Source: PVC group bacterium (GTDB lineage Bacteria > Verrucomicrobiota > Kiritimatiellia > CAIKKV01). Taken from it: a DNA stretch of 64,000 bases. Shown piece after piece: positions 15,095 through 24,696 of this stretch (its first letter is position 1; each line of letters starts with the position of its first letter). The notes beneath the pieces were generated by a model. The model ran no database searches, was not told where the DNA came from, and saw only the letters and a program-made list of their open reading frames with translations. The stretch spans positions 1-64,000 of the forward strand of contig CAMDGM010000002.1 of assembly GCA_945898015.1 (NCBI GenBank), read 5' to 3'. A program made the translations under genes and the position numbers.

Positions 15095-17248
15095 ATGAAC
15101 AAGATAATGACCCGGATGGCGGTGGTGGTGCTGGCCCTGGCGGCGGCGACAGGCGTACAGGCCCAATACACGGGTAATAATCAGACGATCACGATTAACG
15201 GCTCGGTCAGCAACGCCAACGCCTTCACCGTGGGCAGCGGGTTCACGGGGGATTGGCTGATCGTTACGAATAGCGGCGTGCTGGCCGTCGCTTGGGGCAA
15301 GGTCGGTGATGTCAGCGGCGGCGGCAATATGGCCGTGGTCACCGGCTCGGGAAGTGTTTGGAGCAATGGCGAACTGAAGGTGGGCTCGATCGTTTCGGCC
15401 AACCAGCTTACGATCAACAACAGTGGCCTCGTGATTTCGGGTTCCGGCTATGTCGGGTATAACGCCTCTGCCAACAGCAACAGCGTGCTGGTCACCGGCG
15501 CGGGTAGCGTCTGGACGAACAGAACTGCTTTTGGCGTGGGCTTTAACGGCGGGCGCAGCAATCAGTTGACGATTGCTGACGGCGGCAAAGTGTACATACC
15601 CGCCAACGCCATTCTCGGCTCCAACAACGCGGCGCTGGTTACGGGGACGGGCAGCACGTTTTGGGCCGATAGCCGGCTTTATTTAGACGGGCAACTCTCG
15701 ATCAGCACCGGCGGGCAGTTTCAAAGTTACAGCGTTTGGTTGGGCACCCCGGAGGCATCGCTGCTGCTCTCCGGCACCGGCAGCGTCTGGCGCGATACGG
15801 GCGCCATCAAGGTGGGCGCATCGTGCCCGGGCGGCCGGGTGACGGTTGCTGACGGCGCCAAGCTTTTCAGTGTCAATATGGATATCGGCAACAACGGGGG
15901 CGCCAGCAACAGTCAGGTCGTCATCACCGGGCAGGGAACCCTGTGGAGCAATGTCAACGAGTTCGCCGTGGGCTGGGGCGACAAGTCACAGGGGAACTCA
16001 CTCATTGTCTCCAACGGGGCCACGGTGCTTCACCCCGGCATTTGGTACCTGGGCCGGCCGACGTCCGGGAAAACCAGCAACAACACGGTGGTGGTGACCG
16101 GAACCGGCACCACCATGAGAACGACCGGCGCGGGTGTCATTTACTTGGGCGTCGGAGGCCCGAATAACAAGTTGACCATCGACAACGGCGGCGTCTTCGA
16201 TAATGGATCGGCGCAAAACACCTTTATCGGCTGGAACCCGGGGGACAACGACAATTCCGCGCTGGTCAGCGGATCGGGCAGCGTCTGGAGCAACGGGTAT
16301 CTTTATATGGGATGGACAGGAGGCGGAGGCAACAGCGTGACCCTTGCCAACGGCGGGACCCTGGCGACCGCCGGCGGCACGATCGGTCATACGGTTAGCT
16401 CTAATAGCACGGCGCGGGTCTCCGGCGGCGGCAGTGTTTGGCGCAACAGCGGCGTACTCATCGTAGGCAACGCCAGCGCGGGCAACCAACTGGCGGTCAC
16501 CAGCAGCGGCGCGGTGTATAACACCAGCGGCACGCTTGGCAATTCTGCCGGCGGCAGTAACAACGCGGTGCTGATCGCCGGGGCGGGAAGCGTCTGGAGC
16601 AATAGCACCACCCTGGTCGTGGGCAATGTCAGTTGGAACAACCAGATGACGATCGCCAACGGCGGCAAGGTGTATAATACGGGCGGCACGATCGGCAGTA
16701 GCAGCGGTGCCGACAGCAACGCGGTGTTCGTCAGCGGGAGCGGCTCGGTTTGGCGCACGTCCGGGAACTTGACAGTCAACACGACCGGCAGGACTGGAAA
16801 CGGGTTGATCTTGAGCACAGGCGGCGTGGCCATCGTGTTGGGGAACGTCACAATCGGCACGGGCGGATATGTCACGAATTACGTCGTGGGAACTGCCGGC
16901 GGGCTGGACATGGCGTCGGCGAGCACCTTGACCTTGAATGGCAAGATGGGCCTCGTTTTCGCCGGTGCCCCGACCCAGCTCGGGCCGTACTGGGGGCTGC
17001 GCTGGGCGGGCGACCATACCAACGCCCTGAAAGGGCTCACGAACACCGTGCTGACGATCACGGACGGGCCTGAGCTGCCCGCCCGATGGCGTAACAAGGC
17101 CGCGATTTATTATGACGGAGCGACCACGACCACCTATATCGGTTTCAATGTGACGACGATTCCGGGAGCAGGAACCATCATGTCATCCGTTGACAGGCCA
17201 TTTATCCCTTGCTTCCCTTGCGAGCCAGCCAATAGTATGCCCGGATGA
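15095..17248 (+). CDS. Exported repeat protein with T5SS/PEP-CTERM-associated repeats
   Basis: A 717-residue exported beta-helix-type protein. A signal peptide (about 1-23, ending VQA-Q) is followed by ten units of 50-60 residues of the form GSGSVWSN, then a VG-rich strand, then LTIxNGGxV and N-rich turns. This is the T5SS/PEP-CTERM-associated repeat seen in autotransporter passengers and PEP-CTERM surface proteins. The C-terminus reads AIYYDGATTTTYIGFNVTTI, where such proteins normally continue into a PEP motif, membrane helix and basic tail. Here the motif is PGAG and the last ~25 residues are neither hydrophobic nor basic, so the sorting signal seems lost. AGGAG precedes the ATG. The stop overlaps the next start (ATGA). 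Likely a surface binding or adhesion protein. Confidence 0.82.
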   Translation: MNKIMTRMAVVVLALAAATGVQAQYTGNNQTITINGSVSNANAFTVGSGFTGDWLIVTNSGVLAVAWGKVGDVSGGGNMAVVTGSGSVWSNGELKVGSIVSANQLTINNSGLVISGSGYVGYNASANSNSVLVTGAGSVWTNRTAFGVGFNGGRSNQLTIADGGKVYIPANAILGSNNAALVTGTGSTFWADSRLYLDGQLSISTGGQFQSYSVWLGTPEASLLLSGTGSVWRDTGAIKVGASCPGGRVTVADGAKLFSVNMDIGNNGGASNSQVVITGQGTLWSNVNEFAVGWGDKSQGNSLIVSNGATVLHPGIWYLGRPTSGKTSNNTVVVTGTGTTMRTTGAGVIYLGVGGPNNKLTIDNGGVFDNGSAQNTFIGWNPGDNDNSALVSGSGSVWSNGYLYMGWTGGGGNSVTLANGGTLATAGGTIGHTVSSNSTARVSGGGSVWRNSGVLIVGNASAGNQLAVTSSGAVYNTSGTLGNSAGGSNNAVLIAGAGSVWSNSTTLVVGNVSWNNQMTIANGGKVYNTGGTIGSSSGADSNAVFVSGSGSVWRTSGNLTVNTTGRTGNGLILSTGGVAIVLGNVTIGTGGYVTNYVVGTAGGLDMASASTLTLNGKMGLVFAGAPTQLGPYWGLRWAGDHTNALKGLTNTVLTITDGPELPARWRNKAAIYYDGATTTTYIGFNVTTIPGAGTIMSSVDRPFIPCFPCEPANSMPG

Positions 17249-20200
17249 TCTTCCGACTCTCTCCGCGATCGGCTCGACTGCTTTTGCTGACCCTAGTCCT
17301 CGCTCTGGCCGGCGCCGCGCAGGCCGCGCCCCGGCCCAAGGCGGCCGAAAAAAAGGATGAGCTGGAAAGCGTCATCGCCGAGCTGAATGTGGAGCGCGGC
17401 AGCGGCTGGTGGGATCCGGCCTGGTCGTTCCGCCGGACATGCACGGTTCACGATCCACGCCTGTCCCTGTTCGGCAGCGAGATTTTCCTGACGGCGCCCG
17501 ACCCCCTGCTGCTCGCCAACACCCGGCTGTGCGCGCCCGCCCTGGCGGATCTTCGCGCGGTTACGCTGGGCGGCGAGCCCATGCCGTGCGGCGTGACGCG
17601 GTTCGGGCAGGATGACGGGCTCAGCCTCATCTGGCTCCGTCCGCCCGCCACCGCCAAGCCGCCCTTCATTTTTTTCCTGTATTATGGCAATCCGGCGGCC
17701 GCCGCGCGGCCGGACCCGGAGCCCGGTCGCATTCCCGAGGACGCCGACCGGATGAGCCCGGCTGTCAGCCCGGAGGAAACCGCCCCGGCCCGCGCGATCC
17801 CGGCCGGCACGAACCCCGCGTTCTTCAGCGACCTGGTGATGATTGAAGCCGAGGATTGCGTCACCGCCTGCGGGAAGCCGGCGTTCACCTATGACCGCCA
17901 GCCCCCGCAAATGGCCTGGCTGATCAAGGCGCAAAAGGACGATCCGATGATGACGCTCGCCTCGGCCGGGGCCTATCTGGCGTCCACATGCCCCTGGCGG
18001 CCCCAGGCGGTGCCCGAACCCGTGGTGGCCTGGACCCGGGCGCGGATTCCCTCCGCCGGCCGCTGGCAGGTGTACGTCCGGTACAAGACCACCCGCTACT
18101 ATCCGCCCTCCGACAGGGGTAAAGGCGGGCAGCCGACCCCGGAGCATTACGTGCCGTTCGACCTCACGCTGGGCGGCCAGACGTTCACCTGCGGAACCAA
18201 CCAGGCGCCCGGCGCCCTGTTCCGGTGGGACCATGTCGAGGTCGATCTGCCGGCCGGCGAGTTGGAGGTGCGCTTCCGCATGGCCGGCATGTCGGCCCCG
18301 GATTGCGTGCTCCTGACGCGCGATCCCGCCTACCGGCCGGATCACCGCGATGTGAACGGCCCGGTGTGGATGCGGTTCCGGGTCCCCGCCCCCTCGTTCG
18401 GCCCGTTTTTTATCGAGCTGTTCTGCTTTATCACGCCCTGGTCCACCCACGGCGCCCAGGGGGAGTCCGCCGGATTTCTGTTCCGTGACCAGGTGGTGCG
18501 GGGCGAGGCGGAGCGGGACCTGCTGAGGCGGGAGCCGGCGAACATGCTCAAGCCGGGCGACTGGAGCCCGTGGATTCAAACCCGGCACTCCACGATGCGG
18601 ACCTGGTGGAGCCATGTCCGGTTCTATCCGGCCGGCCGGGGGCTGGAAAAGGGGGGCGCCTCGGACATAACCGTCGACTTTGAATTCGCGACCCGACCGG
18701 ACCCGTCTCGCGTGTTTCGGACGGGCACGGAAACATGGACCGGCACGCCGGGCCTCTATGTGCTGATGCCCCAGCGTCTGGACTGGCAAGAGGTGGAGCG
18801 GCGCACCCGTTCCTTTTCCCAATGGGCGCGGCAGCGGTTTGAGCTTGTCCGCTCCCTGAACCTGCCGCCCGCGCCGGGGCCGAGCGAGATCATGGCCACG
18901 ACCATGTCCACCTCCGTGAACGACGAGGAGACGGAATACATCCTGCGCACCTGCGGCCTGCTGGGCTTCAACGGCATCGAGGTGCGCAACACGATGCCCC
19001 CGGATATCTACGTCAAGAAGGCCGCGGAGAACGGGCTGACGTGGACCACCGCGCATCACTGGGCGCCCAAATTCGGGCTGGCGGATATTCCGGCCAGGCC
19101 GGCAGCCGGCCTGACGGCCACCGACACGCTCAAGGCCTTCCTGGCGGCTCAAAGCCGCGAGTGCTACAAGCCCGGCCCACGCTGGGGCCTGCCTGGCATG
19201 CCGGTCAAGCTCCTGATCATGGGTGACGAGATCGGCCCGGCGACGATGGCGGCCTTCATCAATGCGCAGCCGCTCCAGCGCGCCGTGTTTTATGAGTATT
19301 TGAAGGACCAGGGGCTGACGCCGGAATTCTTCGGTAAGGCGATCTGGGACGAGGTTGAGGCCTTCAGCTATCATGCGCTGACCCCGGGCTCCGAGGCCGC
19401 GGACGCCCTGCTGGCGCTGCAGAATGCCAATGGACAGGCGCCTGACCCTGGGCTTCAGGAGGCGCAGCCTGCCTTGCCGGATTCGGTGTCGCTGACCCCG
19501 GCGCCCGAGGAAGGGGCGGGCGATCTGGCGGCGGACGAGGAGCAGCGGCAGGTCGAGCTTCGCCTGGCCAAGCCGGCCGATCCGAAGGCCACGCTCGAGG
19601 AGAAGCGGCGCTACCACTGGACCCAGCGGTTCCGGAGCTACTACACCACGTTGTTCTATAGCGCGGCCTCGGCTGAAATCAAGCGCCGCGCCGTCGAGCT
19701 GAAGCTGCCGTGGCAGCCGGTGGCGAGCCCCAACTTCCAGGCCATGCCCATCATGTGCGGCCAGATGTGGGACGGCGCCCTGAACCTCTTCGAGTGGGCC
19801 CGGAGCGGGACGACCGACTTCCTGATGATGGAGGACTGGATCAACGGGCCTTACCGCGTGGCGTTCGGCCAGCGGCTGCTGGCGGCGGCGGCGCGAAAAA
19901 AGGGACAGACCCAGGGCGCCCTGATCGTGGCCGACGCCGCCCCCCGCCAGCGCTACCTGATGGCCCTGGCCAACGGGGCCCGCGTGTTTCTGTCCTATCT
20001 CTACGGCCCGCTGCAGGTCATCGGGCCAGCCTGGGCGGAAGACGAGCTCACGGTGAAGACCTGGGCCGAGACGCTGGCCTGGACCGGGCGGCTGGAAAAG
20101 GAGCTGCTGGGGAGCGAGCTGCGCCCCGCCCAGGCGGCGCTGCTGATCGCCAACACGGCGGAGATCAACTCTCCCTATCTCCGCACCTCCCTGGTGCCGT

Positions 20201-21066
20201 CCCGGCCGCTCAGCGAGCGGCAGAACGTTTTCGCCGCCCTCATGGATGCCCAGGTGCCGGTGGAGATCGTGGGCGAGGAGGAGATCATCGAGGACGGCGC
20301 GCTGGACCGCTACCGGGCGCTCTACGTGACCGACCCGCATGTTGATCACCGCGCGCAGGAGAAGATCAAGGAGTGGGTCCGGGGCGGGGGGGTGCTCTGG
20401 GCCACGCACGGCGCGCTGGTCCGGGAGGAATACGATACGCCCGCCACGCGGTTCGACGAGGTGTTCGGCCTGGCCGACCGGGGGCCGGTCGTGCAGCCCG
20501 AGAAGGATCAGGGCAGGACGAATTCGAGCGCGCGCGTGGTGGTGGCCGGATCGGCCGCGCTTCCGGCGGTGAGCTTTGACGCCTATCCCATCCGGCCTGC
20601 CTGGAAGCTGGGCGCGGCCGACGTGCTGGCCACGTTTGCCGATAACGGGGCGCCGGTGCTGATCCACAACGCCTTCGGAAAGGGACACGCCTATCTGTTC
20701 GGAAACTCGGCGAATGCCTGCAACGCCGGCTTCGGGCACACCTCGAAAGAGCCGGAATGGGCGGCCCGGGCCCGGGAGCTGGTGGCGATCGGCGCCCGCA
20801 CCGCAAAGGTCGCCCCGTCGATCACGCTCTCGCATGCCCGGGTGCTGTGGACCGTCCGGGACGGCCCCGGCTACACGCTCCTGGTGCTGGCGAATGGCTT
20901 TGACGGCCGGCTCGAGGGCTTGAAAGTCGACCTCGTGCTTCCCCGGCGACCGGCCGAGGTACTTTCCGGCCGCGGGCAGAAGCGGCCGTTCGAGTGGGAC
21001 GGGTCGCGCGTCCGGCTGGTTCTGAATCTGGAACAGGCTGACGGCGAGATACTGCTGTTCCGGTGA
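17245..21066 (+). CDS. Large exported glycosidase-like protein (paralogue A)
   Basis: A 1273-residue exported protein. After the signal peptide (about 1-27) comes a DUF2341-like beta domain (WWDPAWSFRR, then FFLYYGNP, about 52-150). Next is a CBM/malectin-like domain opening with MIEAEDCVTA (about 200) and containing VYVRYKTT, then a TIM-barrel-like region starting near MATTMSTSVNDEETEYILRTCG. MMEDW (about 860) is a candidate acidic active-site motif. A flavodoxin-like domain resembling the trimerisation domain of GH42 beta-galactosidases follows (ALYVTDPHVDH, KEWVRGGG, about 1020-1060). The middle and C-terminal regions parallel the 22085-24676 gene. I do not recognise a named GH family. The four-base overlap with the adhesin gene indicates coupled expression. 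Confidence 0.72.
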   Translation: MIFRLSPRSARLLLLTLVLALAGAAQAAPRPKAAEKKDELESVIAELNVERGSGWWDPAWSFRRTCTVHDPRLSLFGSEIFLTAPDPLLLANTRLCAPALADLRAVTLGGEPMPCGVTRFGQDDGLSLIWLRPPATAKPPFIFFLYYGNPAAAARPDPEPGRIPEDADRMSPAVSPEETAPARAIPAGTNPAFFSDLVMIEAEDCVTACGKPAFTYDRQPPQMAWLIKAQKDDPMMTLASAGAYLASTCPWRPQAVPEPVVAWTRARIPSAGRWQVYVRYKTTRYYPPSDRGKGGQPTPEHYVPFDLTLGGQTFTCGTNQAPGALFRWDHVEVDLPAGELEVRFRMAGMSAPDCVLLTRDPAYRPDHRDVNGPVWMRFRVPAPSFGPFFIELFCFITPWSTHGAQGESAGFLFRDQVVRGEAERDLLRREPANMLKPGDWSPWIQTRHSTMRTWWSHVRFYPAGRGLEKGGASDITVDFEFATRPDPSRVFRTGTETWTGTPGLYVLMPQRLDWQEVERRTRSFSQWARQRFELVRSLNLPPAPGPSEIMATTMSTSVNDEETEYILRTCGLLGFNGIEVRNTMPPDIYVKKAAENGLTWTTAHHWAPKFGLADIPARPAAGLTATDTLKAFLAAQSRECYKPGPRWGLPGMPVKLLIMGDEIGPATMAAFINAQPLQRAVFYEYLKDQGLTPEFFGKAIWDEVEAFSYHALTPGSEAADALLALQNANGQAPDPGLQEAQPALPDSVSLTPAPEEGAGDLAADEEQRQVELRLAKPADPKATLEEKRRYHWTQRFRSYYTTLFYSAASAEIKRRAVELKLPWQPVASPNFQAMPIMCGQMWDGALNLFEWARSGTTDFLMMEDWINGPYRVAFGQRLLAAAARKKGQTQGALIVADAAPRQRYLMALANGARVFLSYLYGPLQVIGPAWAEDELTVKTWAETLAWTGRLEKELLGSELRPAQAALLIANTAEINSPYLRTSLVPSRPLSERQNVFAALMDAQVPVEIVGEEEIIEDGALDRYRALYVTDPHVDHRAQEKIKEWVRGGGVLWATHGALVREEYDTPATRFDEVFGLADRGPVVQPEKDQGRTNSSARVVVAGSAALPAVSFDAYPIRPAWKLGAADVLATFADNGAPVLIHNAFGKGHAYLFGNSANACNAGFGHTSKEPEWAARARELVAIGARTAKVAPSITLSHARVLWTVRDGPGYTLLVLANGFDGRLEGLKVDLVLPRRPAEVLSGRGQKRPFEWDGSRVRLVLNLEQADGEILLFR

Positions 21067-21113
21067 GGCGGAGGGTCGGCTGAACTCAGGCTGGACGTCC
21101 CTGGCTCCCGTTA

Positions 21114-21240
21114 ATGAATCACGATCACCGTTCCGCCGGTTATGCCGGGCACACCCAGGAAGGTGGTGTCGGTTCTGGGCTCATAGTAAACGCCGCCGCG
21201 TAGTTGGCGGTTGACAGAGCAAGCGGTTTGCGTGATTCTC
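21114..21240 (-). pseudogene. Possible remnant of an adhesin C-terminus
   Basis: The minus strand reads GGVYYEPRTDTTFLGVPG and ends VIVIH plus stop. This parallels IYYDGATTTTYIGF near the end of the 717-residue adhesin, with YY, T-T-T and (I/L)G conserved. No start or signal peptide belongs to it, and its upstream part would cross the isomerase gene. It may be the tail of a deleted paralogue. The plus strand here carries a weak promoter candidate (TTGACA 21211-21216, 17 bases, GATTCT) for the isomerase gene. Confidence 0.25.
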
Positions 21241-21278
21241 GGGATCTGGTTTGTGAGATTCACAAGGAGGCTTGACTC

Positions 21279-22088
21279 ATGCGGATAGGAATTTGCATCA
21301 CGCCCGAGCACGCGGTCGACGCGCACGCCGCCGGATTCGATTTTATCGAGATCGGCTGCTCGTTCCTTCTCCCGGAGCAGGACGAAGCCGCCTTTGCCCC
21401 GGTTCGGAAAAGTCTTATCGCCGCTCCGGTTCCGGTGGAGGCCTGCAATATCTTTTTGCCGCCCCGGCTCAAAGTTACAGGGCCGGATGTGGACCTTCAG
21501 GCCGTGGGCGCGCATATGGAGTTGGTCTTGCGCCGGGCGTCCGAAGTGGGCGCGTCGATCATGGTTTTCGGCAGCGGCGGCGCGCGGCGGGCGCCCGACG
21601 GGTTTCCCGTCGAAACGGCCCAGGAGCAATTCGTCACGGCCGCCCGGTTGGCGGGCGAAATCGCGGCCCGGCACGGAATGACGGTGACGTTGGAGCCGCT
21701 GTTGAAGCGCGCCTGCAACTTTTTCAACCGGACCGACCAGGGCCTCGCCTATGTGGATCGGATTGGCCATCCCCACCTGCGCCTGCTGACCGATCTCTAC
21801 CACATGGCCTGGGAGGCGGATCCGTTTGAAAACATGATCCCGGCGGGCGCGCGGCTGGCGCATATCCACCTGGCCACGCCCTGCATTCCCGAAACGGGAA
21901 CTGACAACGGGCCGGCCTACGACCTGCCCGGGTTTCTGGCCGCGCTCCGCCGCGCCGGTTATCACGGACGCCTCAGCGTGGAAGATAATCAAGGGCTGCT
22001 GGGAAAGGCGACCCGGCCTCTCGTGGAAGTTTTTGCCGCGGTTCGCCGCCATGTGGTGGAATGCCTGGCGGCGGGCGAAGGCCGTTAA
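21279..22088 (+). CDS. TIM-barrel sugar isomerase/epimerase
   Basis: A 269-residue cytoplasmic xylose-isomerase-like barrel. Likely metal ligands are Glu in VTLEPL (about 137), Asp and His in TDLYHMAWE (about 171-174), His in LAHIHLA and Glu in LSVEDNQG near the end, the usual Glu-Asp-His-Glu arrangement of hydroxypyruvate isomerase, tagatose epimerase and related enzymes. Placed between two exported glycosidase-like genes, it probably processes a released keto- or uronic sugar. AAGGAGG lies eight bases before the ATG. Its stop codon overlaps the stop of the convergent gene at 22085 through a shared TTAA. Confidence 0.88.
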   Translation: MRIGICITPEHAVDAHAAGFDFIEIGCSFLLPEQDEAAFAPVRKSLIAAPVPVEACNIFLPPRLKVTGPDVDLQAVGAHMELVLRRASEVGASIMVFGSGGARRAPDGFPVETAQEQFVTAARLAGEIAARHGMTVTLEPLLKRACNFFNRTDQGLAYVDRIGHPHLRLLTDLYHMAWEADPFENMIPAGARLAHIHLATPCIPETGTDNGPAYDLPGFLAALRRAGYHGRLSVEDNQGLLGKATRPLVEVFAAVRRHVVECLAAGEGR

Positions 22089-24676
22089 GGCTTCAGGAGC
22101 ACGATGTCGTTCAGCCCCAGGTTGAGGGTGAAGGCGCAGCGGTAGATCAGCGCCGGATCGTCGCCCCGCGCGGGCCCGGGGATCGGCTCGCAGGTGAAGG
22201 GGCGCTCGCCGTTTTCCACCGACGTGACCGTGCCGGGCTTGAATGGCAGGCGGATGGCGACGGTCAGGTTGGTCACCGGGTTGTAGGTGAAATTCGCCAG
22301 CACCAGGGCCGAGCCGTTGGTGGCGTCGTAAACGCCGACTTCCACGCCCGGCGTGGAGAGCTCGGCGAGGCGCGGGACGCCCTGGTTCACGGCCGGGGCG
22401 ATCAGGAATTCCCGCACCGGGTCCGGCCAGCGCTCCTTCAATTCGCGCGGTTCGAATTTCGCCGCCTTGCCATAGGCGATGCCCGGGCAGGAGGCGATGT
22501 AAAGCGTGCCGCCATGACGGACCTTCCGCGCCACCACCGCTGGCCCTCCCTTCCCGAAGGTCGATAGGATTTGGGCGCGATCCTCCGGCGCCACGGGCAC
22601 GCGCACCCCGATGGCGCCGATGAAGGAATTCGTGGCCGCGGGAAGGGGAAGGGCGAATCGGTCGAGATCCGGAATCCGGTTCAGTCCGGCGCGCAGGTGG
22701 AAGGGACCGTCTTGGGGTTCCGGCTCGCGCACGGTCGAAAGTCCGAACAGGTGGCCGAGCCCCGGCACCGCCTCATTGAATTCGTTGCGCGAGCCGGCCG
22801 CGCAGGTGCCGACGAGGAACCCGCCGTCGCGCACCCAGCCCTGGATTTTGCCCATCGCGTCCCCGCGCAGGCAGGGGTCGGCGGTGTAGAGCACGCGGTA
22901 ATCCTTCAGGCGGCCGGTGAGCACATCTTCTTCCGTCAGCAGGTCCACGCCGAACTGGGCGTGGACGAGGGCGAGGTAGAGCATCCGGCGCTCGAGCATG
23001 GGGATGTAGCCGAAGGGCTGCCACAGGTCGGAGGAGATGCTGTACAGCAGCGCCACGCGCGTGGCGCGGGGCTTGCCGGGCGCGAGGACGGATTCGGCGA
23101 ACGCGCGCTGGCGGGAGAGGCGGACCATGCCGTCGTAGGCGCCGCGGAGGTCGGACCAGTAGTTTTCCGTGCCGAAGGCGGTGGGCCCGTAGGTCCAGAA
23201 GAAGAGGTGCTTCGCGCCCTGGCAAAGCGCCGACGACGCTTTCAGGGTGAGGTTGGTGTAGTCGCTGGGCGTGACCCACGCGATGATGGGCAGGGTGCCC
23301 CGGCTCGCGCTGCGGAAGATCGCGGCCTGGAAGCCCATGAGCTGGAAGCCCTCCCAGGTGAAGTTGGGGCCGTACATGTATTGGAGGCTCATCCAGTCCT
23401 CGATGCCGATGAGGTCGACCGCCTGCTTCCGGCCGAGGTCGAACCAGTCGAGTGCGAGGGGCGTGGAGCCCCAGGCGGGATTGGGGCCCATGCCCATGCC
23501 CAGCCCGGTTCCGGAAAAGTAGGGGTGGTCGGCGGGCAGCGTGGAGGTGAGCGCGCGGGCGCCGACATGCTGGTGAAAGCTTTCGGTCAGCCAGCGGATC
23601 CGCTCGGTGGCGGCTTCCTGCCGGAAGCGGGAGCTGTAATAGAAGACCCGGTTTGCGGCAGACGCGTTGAGCGCCTGCCGTTCTTTGAGCGCGGTCGGGC
23701 TGTCGATAGGCGCGACCTGTCCGAGCGAGTCCGCGCCGAGGTCGCGGGGCCGGACGCCCCGGGCCTTGAGCCAGGCGTGGAAGTGGGCCAGCGATTGGGC
23801 GTTGGTTCCGATCAGGGGCGAGGTGACTTCGTCGGCGAAGTTGAACGGCGTGCCGGGTTGGGCGGCGGGGTTGAGCTTCCGGAGTCGTTCGCCCAGGCCT
23901 TTCATCTGGTCGTCGGCGCCGGTCCGGGTCAGGGTGGGCTCAAAGTAGATGCCGCTGTGGCCCGGTTCGCCGAAGGCATAGCGGGCCTGCACCTCGGGCG
24001 GCTGGCCGCCGAGCACATTGAAGCCGAGCAGCCAGAGGACTTCGGCTTCCTGGAGGTTGAGTTCGGGGCGCTGGAGATACCAGAGGCTGGTCTGGACAAT
24101 CAGGTTGGTGGGGGAGTGGCGAACGCCGCCGGAGGCCGAGCGGGCCCAGGCGAGGCGGCGGGCGGACATCTGGGCGCTGGTTTCGAGGGAGTCGGCGTCC
24201 TGTCGCAGGGTGGGGGAGACCAGGATGCTGGTCAGGTTGCCATCGTAGGATTCCTCGACCCGTTTGACGACGGCGGCGGGATTGGGCGCGGTGGCGAGCT
24301 CGAGGGTGACCTTCTGGCGGCCGGGCGCGGGCGTGACGAATTGGAGCACGAGGTTGGGGAATTCGGCGATACCGCCGGCCCGGTCATGCCGGCCATGCAG
24401 GCGGGCCCCGCCGTAGGCCTTGAGGTCGAACCAGGGGGAGAAGGCGCCGGGAGCGAGGCGGTTCGTGGCGGCGCGCTCGGCGCCCTCGGGCCAGACAATG
24501 GTGGGGAGCGACCACGGGTCGACGTGGATATAGGCGCTGATCCGGACATACCAGTTGGAGCCGGCCGGTTCATCGAGCCGGACGCGGATAAAGGCGCCGT
24601 CTCCGGCGCGGGCGGGGGCGGCGAGGCTGGCGGCGAGGCCGAGTGCCAGCAGGACGGTGCGAGTGAAAGGGGGCAT
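22085..24676 (-). CDS. Exported glycosidase-like protein (paralogue B)
   Basis: An 863-residue exported protein. The signal peptide (1-24, ending ARA) leads into a beta-sandwich (FIRVRLDEPAGSNWYVRI), then a TIM-like region with EAEVLWLLGFNVLGG. GIEDW (about 425) matches MMEDW of the 17245 protein. Next come FQAAIFRSASRGTLPIIAWV and a GH42-trimerisation-like domain (RVLYTADP, then IQGWVRDGG, about 595-625), and a small C-terminal beta domain ending DIVLLKP. It lacks the DUF2341 and CBM-like parts of paralogue A. The family is not one I can name. The start at 24676 is supported by GGAGG seven bases upstream; the 33-residue extension is rejected. It is divergent from the 24832 gene, with an inverted repeat between them. 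Confidence 0.72.
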   Translation of the reverse strand: MPPFTRTVLLALGLAASLAAPARAGDGAFIRVRLDEPAGSNWYVRISAYIHVDPWSLPTIVWPEGAERAATNRLAPGAFSPWFDLKAYGGARLHGRHDRAGGIAEFPNLVLQFVTPAPGRQKVTLELATAPNPAAVVKRVEESYDGNLTSILVSPTLRQDADSLETSAQMSARRLAWARSASGGVRHSPTNLIVQTSLWYLQRPELNLQEAEVLWLLGFNVLGGQPPEVQARYAFGEPGHSGIYFEPTLTRTGADDQMKGLGERLRKLNPAAQPGTPFNFADEVTSPLIGTNAQSLAHFHAWLKARGVRPRDLGADSLGQVAPIDSPTALKERQALNASAANRVFYYSSRFRQEAATERIRWLTESFHQHVGARALTSTLPADHPYFSGTGLGMGMGPNPAWGSTPLALDWFDLGRKQAVDLIGIEDWMSLQYMYGPNFTWEGFQLMGFQAAIFRSASRGTLPIIAWVTPSDYTNLTLKASSALCQGAKHLFFWTYGPTAFGTENYWSDLRGAYDGMVRLSRQRAFAESVLAPGKPRATRVALLYSISSDLWQPFGYIPMLERRMLYLALVHAQFGVDLLTEEDVLTGRLKDYRVLYTADPCLRGDAMGKIQGWVRDGGFLVGTCAAGSRNEFNEAVPGLGHLFGLSTVREPEPQDGPFHLRAGLNRIPDLDRFALPLPAATNSFIGAIGVRVPVAPEDRAQILSTFGKGGPAVVARKVRHGGTLYIASCPGIAYGKAAKFEPRELKERWPDPVREFLIAPAVNQGVPRLAELSTPGVEVGVYDATNGSALVLANFTYNPVTNLTVAIRLPFKPGTVTSVENGERPFTCEPIPGPARGDDPALIYRCAFTLNLGLNDIVLLKP

Positions 24677-24696
24677 GAGGATCCTCCGGGTTAAGT

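Noticed and set aside
21111-22052. A 313-residue minus-strand gene opposite the isomerase
   Set aside because: Most of it is antisense to the isomerase with its metal ligands. Only the last ~40 residues resemble an adhesin tail and are listed as a possible remnant.
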